This document shows positions 5,581 to 9,546 of a DNA stretch of 9,546 nucleotides, one piece after another. The notes below the pieces were generated by a model. It ran no database searches, had not been told where the DNA came from, and worked only from the letters and a program-made list of their open reading frames with translations. Both the position numbers and the translations under genes were made by a program. The stretch spans positions 1 to 9,546 of the forward strand of contig JAEXXS010000367.1 of assembly GCA_023451915.1 (NCBI GenBank). Reading direction: 5' to 3'. Origin of the DNA: Pseudomonadota bacterium (lineage in GTDB: Bacteria > Pseudomonadota > Alphaproteobacteria > Rhizobiales > Rhizobiaceae). The first letter of the stretch is position 1; the number at the start of each line of letters is the position of its first letter.

Positions 5581-6567
5581 ATGGCCAACACCGCAGAGCA
5601 GCACCCCCACGGACTGGATCGCATTCTCACACTGGAACTGGTCCGTGTAGCCGAACGCGCAGCAGTGGCGGCAGCGCGGCTGCGGGGACGTGGCGATGAA
5701 ATGGCTGCCGATCAGGCCGCCGTTGACGCCATGCGTCAGGAACTGAACCGTCTGCCGATTTCCGGCACGGTGGTGATCGGCGAAGGCGAACGCGATGAAG
5801 CGCCGATGCTCTATATCGGTGAAGAAGTCGGCACCAAGCAGGGACCGGACGTCGATATCGCGCTCGACCCGCTGGAAGGCACGACGATCTGCGCCAAGAA
5901 CCTGCCGAATTCGCTGGCTGTCATTGCCATCGCGGAGAAGGGCAACCTGCTTTACGCGCCTGACGTCTACATGGAAAAGATCGCGGTTGGCCCGGGCTAT
6001 CCGAAGGGCGTTGTCGATCTCGATGCCAGCGCGACGGAAAACATCAACGCCATCGCCAAGGCGAAGGGTGTGAAGCCGCATGAAATTACGGCTTGCATCA
6101 TGGACCGCCCGCGTCACGCGCGGCTGATCGAAGAAGTGCGCGCAACCGGCGCGGCAATCCGCCTGATTGGCGACGGTGACGTGGCAGGCGTGATGCACAC
6201 CACCAACCCCGACGAAACCGGTATCGACATCTATATCGGCATCGGCGGCGCGCCCGAAGGTGTTCTGGCTGCTGCAGCTCTGCGCTGCATCGGCGGCCAG
6301 ATGCAGGGCCGTCTCCAGCTGAATACGGATGAGAAGGTCGCCCGCGCGCTCAAGATGGGCATTACGGACCCGAAAAAGGTCTACACGATGGAAGAAATGG
6401 CCAAGGGTGATGTGCTTTTTGCCGCCACGGGCGTGACAGACGGCAACATGCTTTCCGGCGTGAAGTTTGCCCGCGATTATATCCAGACGCATACTATCGT
6501 GATGCGTTCCAGCTCGCAGACCGTGCGCGAGATCAAGGCTCGCCATCAGGATCTGTCGAAGTTCTAG
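5581..6567 (+). CDS. glpX: Class II fructose-1,6-bisphosphatase
   Basis: It hydrolyses fructose 1,6-bisphosphate to fructose 6-phosphate in gluconeogenesis, in the cytoplasm, with divalent metal. The 328-aa length is normal for GlpX. Family motifs run in order: AADQAAVDAMR (42-52) with Asp44, IGEGERDEAPML (66-77) with Glu68, DIALDPLEGTT (92-102) with Asp96 and Glu99, MDRPRH (174-179), GDGDVAGV (197-204), and GIGGAPEGVLAAAAL (220-234) with Glu226. These line up with the E. coli metal ligands Asp33, Glu57, Asp85, Asp88 and Glu213, except that Asp88 is Glu99 here, as in cyanobacterial FBP/SBPases. ATG 5581 was chosen because family homology begins there and AGGA lies 9 bases upstream. The gene has its own promoter and a strong terminator, so it is probably a single-gene unit despite lying between hom and ddl. 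Confidence 0.97.
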   Translation: MANTAEQHPHGLDRILTLELVRVAERAAVAAARLRGRGDEMAADQAAVDAMRQELNRLPISGTVVIGEGERDEAPMLYIGEEVGTKQGPDVDIALDPLEGTTICAKNLPNSLAVIAIAEKGNLLYAPDVYMEKIAVGPGYPKGVVDLDASATENINAIAKAKGVKPHEITACIMDRPRHARLIEEVRATGAAIRLIGDGDVAGVMHTTNPDETGIDIYIGIGGAPEGVLAAAALRCIGGQMQGRLQLNTDEKVARALKMGITDPKKVYTMEEMAKGDVLFAATGVTDGNMLSGVKFARDYIQTHTIVMRSSSQTVREIKARHQDLSKF

Positions 6568-6599
6568 TTTTTCGTTACAGAGCTGACGACAGAGCAAAC

Positions 6600-6638
6600 A
6601 AATCCCGGAAAGCGCCGCGCTTTCCGGGATTTCTGTTT
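6600..6638 (+). terminator. Strong intrinsic terminator after glpX
   Basis: AATCCCGGAAAGC (6601-6613) pairs perfectly with GCTTTCCGGGATT (6619-6631) around a five-base GCCGC loop. At least one more pair is possible at each end. TCTGTTT follows at 6632-6638, and the stem begins about 33 bases after the glpX stop codon. On the minus strand the stem is followed by TTGTTTGCT, so it could act in both directions. Confidence 0.88.
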
Positions 6639-6679
6639 ATGGCGCTTTGTTCAACTGTTTTGGCCAAAGATTTGTCATT

Positions 6680-6708
6680 TTGATCGCGACTGTGTTCAAT
6701 CATCTATC
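6680..6708 (+). promoter_or_regulatory. Promoter of the ddl gene
   Basis: There is a -35 TTGATC (6680-6685), a 17-base spacer and a -10 TCTATC (6703-6708). Transcription would begin near 6715, which gives a very short leader that still contains GGAG (6720-6723) five bases before ATG 6729. It lies just after the glpX terminator, so ddl appears to be transcribed separately. Confidence 0.5.
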
Positions 6709-6728
6709 GATCAAGAAATGGAGCGGGC

Positions 6729-7805
6729 ATGACCGAAACGCCGAACAAGCTACGGATCGCGGTACTCTTTGGCGGGCGTTCCGCTGAGCATGAGGTGTCG
6801 GTTCTTTCCGCAACAAATGTCATGACCGCCTTGGACCCGGCGAAATATGAAGCCATTCCGATTTACGTCACCCACGAAGGCCAGTGGCTTTTGACAAGTT
6901 TCGCGGATGGCAAACTGGCGCGCCCGGAACACGGTACCGAGATTTCATTGCTGCCGGGCGGAAAAGGGCGCGCTGTTGCGCTGCCGGAAAACGGCTTGCC
7001 TTATGAACTGGCGCGGATCGATATCGTCTTTCCAGTCTTGCACGGGCTGCACGGCGAAGATGGCAGCGTGCAGGGGCTGGCCGAAGTGGCGCGTGTGCCG
7101 ATGGCGGGATGCGGCATCTGCGGCTCGGCCAATGCGCTCGACAAGGATATCGCCAAGCGCCTGCTGACCGAGGCGGGCATTCCCGTTGCGCGCGCCATGA
7201 CGATCACGCGTGAGACAGTTCCAACCTTCGATGCGCTGACCGAAACGCTCGGCCTGCCGGTCTTCATCAAGCCTGCGCGTCAGGGTTCGTCCGTCGGTGT
7301 CAGCAAGGTGCAGACAGAAGCCGATTATCAAAAGGCGCTTGCGGAAGGTTTTAGGCACGATGCCAAGCTTTTGGCGGAAGAGTTCATTCAGGGCCGCGAG
7401 ATTGAATGTGCGGTGCTGGAGGACGAGAATCACGGCCTGTTCGTATCGCGAACCGGCGAGATTGTTCCCGCAGAAAGCCATGGCTTTTATAGCTACGACG
7501 CCAAATATATCGACGAGGAAGGCGCGGCGTTGAAAGTCCCGGCGGAGTTGCCGGTGCAAACCGAGACTGAAATTCAGGCTGTTGCGGCACGGGCGTTTCG
7601 GGCGCTCGGTTGTGACAGCATGGCGCGGGTCGATTTTTTCGTGACGCCGGATATGCGTTTTCTCGTCAATGAGCTGAACACTATTCCCGGTTTCACCAAT
7701 ATCAGCATGTACTCAAAAGTCATGGCGGTGAGTGGCGTCAGCTATCCTGAGGTCATCGACCGGCTTGTGGCGCATGGTCTGGCCAGGGCAGCGCGCGACA
7801 ATTGA
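6729..7805 (+). CDS. ddl: D-alanine--D-alanine ligase
   Basis: This ATP-grasp ligase joins two D-alanines to make the dipeptide used by MurF in peptidoglycan synthesis, in the cytoplasm. The 358-aa protein shows the family order: GGRSAEHEVS (15-24) with Glu20 for the first D-Ala, HGLHGEDGSVQG (105-116), the ATP-grasp lysine segment FIKPARQGSSVGVSKV (179-194), EEFIQGREIECAV (217-229), the omega-loop SYDAKY (255-260) with its Tyr256, VDFF (301-304) with Asp302, and NELNTIPGFT (314-323) with metal ligands Glu315 and Asn317. The omega-loop tyrosine is typical of D-Ala-D-Ala rather than D-Ala-D-Lac (VanA-like) enzymes. It is not next to mur/fts genes, so it may be a second copy beside a dcw-cluster ddl (Brucella is known to carry two). 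It is flanked by its own promoter and terminator. Function is near certain; which paralogue it is (ddlA is likely) is inference. Confidence 0.96.
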   Translation: MTETPNKLRIAVLFGGRSAEHEVSVLSATNVMTALDPAKYEAIPIYVTHEGQWLLTSFADGKLARPEHGTEISLLPGGKGRAVALPENGLPYELARIDIVFPVLHGLHGEDGSVQGLAEVARVPMAGCGICGSANALDKDIAKRLLTEAGIPVARAMTITRETVPTFDALTETLGLPVFIKPARQGSSVGVSKVQTEADYQKALAEGFRHDAKLLAEEFIQGREIECAVLEDENHGLFVSRTGEIVPAESHGFYSYDAKYIDEEGAALKVPAELPVQTETEIQAVAARAFRALGCDSMARVDFFVTPDMRFLVNELNTIPGFTNISMYSKVMAVSGVSYPEVIDRLVAHGLARAARDN

Positions 7806-7830
7806 AATCAGACGCAGCTGATAAATTGCG

Positions 7831-7865
7831 GGCGGCATTGCAAAGATGCCGCCTTTTGTGTCTTT
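7831..7865 (+). terminator. Intrinsic terminator after ddl
   Basis: GGCGGCAT (7831-7838) and ATGCCGCC (7846-7853) form a perfect 8-bp stem with a seven-base loop, followed by TTTTGTGTCTTT (7854-7865). The stem begins 25 bases after the ddl stop. The recJ start codon lies only 20 bases beyond the stem, so this terminator also sits in what must be the recJ leader or promoter. Confidence 0.85.
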
Positions 7866-7873
7866 AAGAGCTT

Positions 7874-9546
7874 ATGACGACAGAGCGCCTTTTCCTTGGA
7901 ATAAAACAATCTGCAACCGGCCAGAAATGGGTGGATCGGCTGGGCCTGCGCGAATCCAACACCGCACTTGCCATTGCCCAGCATCACGGCATTTCCGATC
8001 TGGTGGCGCGCGTTCTGGCGGGGCGGGGCGTCACGGTCGAAGGCGCGCCGGAATTCGTTGATCCGACACTGCGCAATCTGATGCCCGACCCGGCCACCCT
8101 GACCGATATGGAGAAGGCGGCGGGCCGCATTGCGGACGCCATCGAGCGCCGCGAGACTGTGGCGATCTTCGGCGATTACGACGTGGACGGCGCATGTTCT
8201 TCGGCGCTGATGGCGCGTTTTCTAAAACATTGCGGCATTCAGCATTCAATCTATATTCCCGACCGGATTTTCGAAGGCTACGGGCCCAATCCCGATGCGA
8301 TGCGCGAACTGGTTTCCAAGGGCGCGAGCCTGATCGTCACCGTTGACTGCGGCACAAATAGCGCGCCCTCGATCACTGCGGCCAAACAGGCTGGAGCAGA
8401 CGTTGTCGTTCTCGACCACCATCAGGTGGGCGGCGATCTGCCGGAAGATGCTGTCGCCATCGTCAACCCGAACCGTGAAGACGATATTTCCCAGCAGGGC
8501 CATCTTTGTGCTGCGGGCGTCGTATTCCTGACGCTGGTGCAGGTCACCAAGATATTGCGCGAGCGGGGGAAGGGCGCGGCGCCTGATCTCTTGTCGCTGC
8601 TTGATCTGGTCGCACTGGCAACTGTCTGCGATGTGGTGCCGCTGCAAGGCGTCAATCGCGCCTTCGTCGTCAAGGGTTTGCTGGTTGCGCGTGCACAAAG
8701 CAATGCCGGTCTGGCAGCGCTTGCGCGTGTGTCACGTATCGGTGAACCGCTCAATGTCTTTCATCTCGGCTATCTGATCGGTCCGCGCATCAATGCAGGC
8801 GGTCGTATCGGCGATGCCGGACTGGGTGCGCGGCTGTTGACGCTCGACGATCCATCGATGGCAGATCGCATCGCCGTCGAACTCGACCGGCTCAATCAGG
8901 AACGACAGGCGATGGAAGCGGAAATGCTTCTGGAAGCAGAAGCGGAAGCATCGCTTGAAATCTCCGGCGGTGCGGGCGCTTCGGTGATCGTGACGGCCAG
9001 CGAACGCTGGCATCCGGGCATCGTCGGCCTGCTGGCGTCGCGATTGAAGGAAAAGGCGCGGCGACCTGCCTTCGCCATCGCCTTCAATGCCAATGGTGTC
9101 GGCTCTGGCTCGGGGCGCTCCATCAGCGGTCTGGACCTTGGAAAGCTGGTGCGCGGTGCGATGGAGCGGGGACTGCTCGTCAAAGGCGGAGGCCACGCCA
9201 TGGCGGCTGGTATCACCATCGAACGGGCCAAGCTTGGCGCGCTTCGGGCTTATCTGGAAGAGGAATCCGCCCATATCGTTGCGCGCCTGCGTGAAAACCA
9301 GAGCCTTTCGATCGATGGGGCGCTGGCCGCATCCGGCGCGACTGTTTCGCTTTATGAAGCCCTGCAGAAGGCCGGGCCTTACGGTTCCGCCCACCCACAG
9401 CCGACCCTGGCTTTACCGCATCATGTGCTGGTCGATGTGCGTGGTGTCGGTCGCGACCATGTGCGTGTTGCCTTGCGTGGCGCGGATGGCAAGCGGGTCA
9501 ACGCGATTGCGTTTCGCGTGGCGGAAGGCGATCTCGGGCGGTTCCT
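7874..9546 (+). CDS. recJ: Single-stranded-DNA-specific exonuclease RecJ (3' end cut off by window edge)
   Basis: It degrades single-stranded DNA 5' to 3' in RecF-pathway recombination, mismatch repair and base excision repair. The frame is open to the window end, giving 557 residues; the full family length suggests only a few tens are missing. DHH phosphoesterase motifs appear in order: IFGDYDVDGACSS (98-110), VDCGTN (157-162), VLDHHQ (179-184) with the name-giving DHH at 181-183, and CDVVPL (252-257). GPRINAGGRIGDA (303-315) follows. A charged Glu/Ala helix (about 335-362) links to the DHHA1 domain, which contains GSGRSISGLDL (412-422) and GGGHAMAAG (438-446). The C-terminal part is the start of the RecJ OB-fold. 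The ATG fits the family N-terminus (FLGIKQSATGQKW). The AAGAG upstream is only a modest Shine-Dalgarno. No good promoter is seen between the ddl terminator and the start. Confidence 0.96.
   Translation, partial: MTTERLFLGIKQSATGQKWVDRLGLRESNTALAIAQHHGISDLVARVLAGRGVTVEGAPEFVDPTLRNLMPDPATLTDMEKAAGRIADAIERRETVAIFGDYDVDGACSSALMARFLKHCGIQHSIYIPDRIFEGYGPNPDAMRELVSKGASLIVTVDCGTNSAPSITAAKQAGADVVVLDHHQVGGDLPEDAVAIVNPNREDDISQQGHLCAAGVVFLTLVQVTKILRERGKGAAPDLLSLLDLVALATVCDVVPLQGVNRAFVVKGLLVARAQSNAGLAALARVSRIGEPLNVFHLGYLIGPRINAGGRIGDAGLGARLLTLDDPSMADRIAVELDRLNQERQAMEAEMLLEAEAEASLEISGGAGASVIVTASERWHPGIVGLLASRLKEKARRPAFAIAFNANGVGSGSGRSISGLDLGKLVRGAMERGLLVKGGGHAMAAGITIERAKLGALRAYLEEESAHIVARLRENQSLSIDGALAASGATVSLYEALQKAGPYGSAHPQPTLALPHHVLVDVRGVGRDHVRVALRGADGKRVNAIAFRVAEGDLGRF

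Noticed and set aside
5566..6597. 343-codon open frame on the minus strand over glpX
   Set aside because: It is a shadow of glpX with no recognisable motif and no sensible ribosome site. It also begins inside the glpX terminator.
1..9546. Search for a CRISPR array, IS element, prophage, toxin-antitoxin or other defence module
   Set aside because: No repeat-spacer pattern, transposase or integrase motif, terminal inverted repeats, small paired ORFs or att-like duplication at the tRNA was seen. All sizeable frames with motifs are core housekeeping or envelope genes.

Overview
The window looks like an ordinary chromosomal stretch of an alphaproteobacterium of the Hyphomicrobiales, most likely Brucella/Ochrobactrum. 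This rests on moderately high G+C with GC-biased third positions, TTGACA-N17/18-type promoters, an 'LEGT'-type class II fructose-bisphosphatase, and protein and gene-order features I recognise from that group. No database could be searched. I see no mobile element, CRISPR array, phage gene or att site, and no convincing unknown multi-gene system.

Left part (1-2665), RNA and envelope genes. A tRNA-Glu(UUC) with its own promoter and an encoded CCA lies on the minus strand at the left edge. Upstream of it, also on the minus strand, is a lipoprotein-type protein (309-1631, perhaps from 1736). It has a roughly 300-residue low-complexity linker and a C-terminal DUF882/YcbK-like M15 metallopeptidase domain, and it ends in a clear intrinsic terminator. 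A gene-free stretch of about 450 bases (1737-2182) separates it from a divergent small lipoprotein of unknown function (2183-2530). That stretch holds candidate promoters for both directions, a one-turn direct repeat and a CtrA-like half-site cluster.

Middle part (2666-6640), central metabolism on the plus strand. A class I PLP aminotransferase of the AlaC/LL-DapL-like group is followed by homoserine dehydrogenase (hom), with a perfect GC-rich hairpin between them. Next comes class II fructose-1,6-bisphosphatase (glpX) with its own promoter and a strong terminator. Together these cover aspartate-family amino acid synthesis and gluconeogenesis.

Right part (6641-9546). A self-contained D-alanine--D-alanine ligase unit (own promoter, own terminator) supplies the peptidoglycan dipeptide. 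recJ (5'-3' single-strand exonuclease) begins only 20 bases after the ddl terminator stem and runs off the right edge, so its C-terminus is missing.

The long reverse-strand and alternate-frame ORFs over hom, glpX, the aminotransferase and the lipoprotein linker are shadows produced by GC-rich codon usage and are not annotated.
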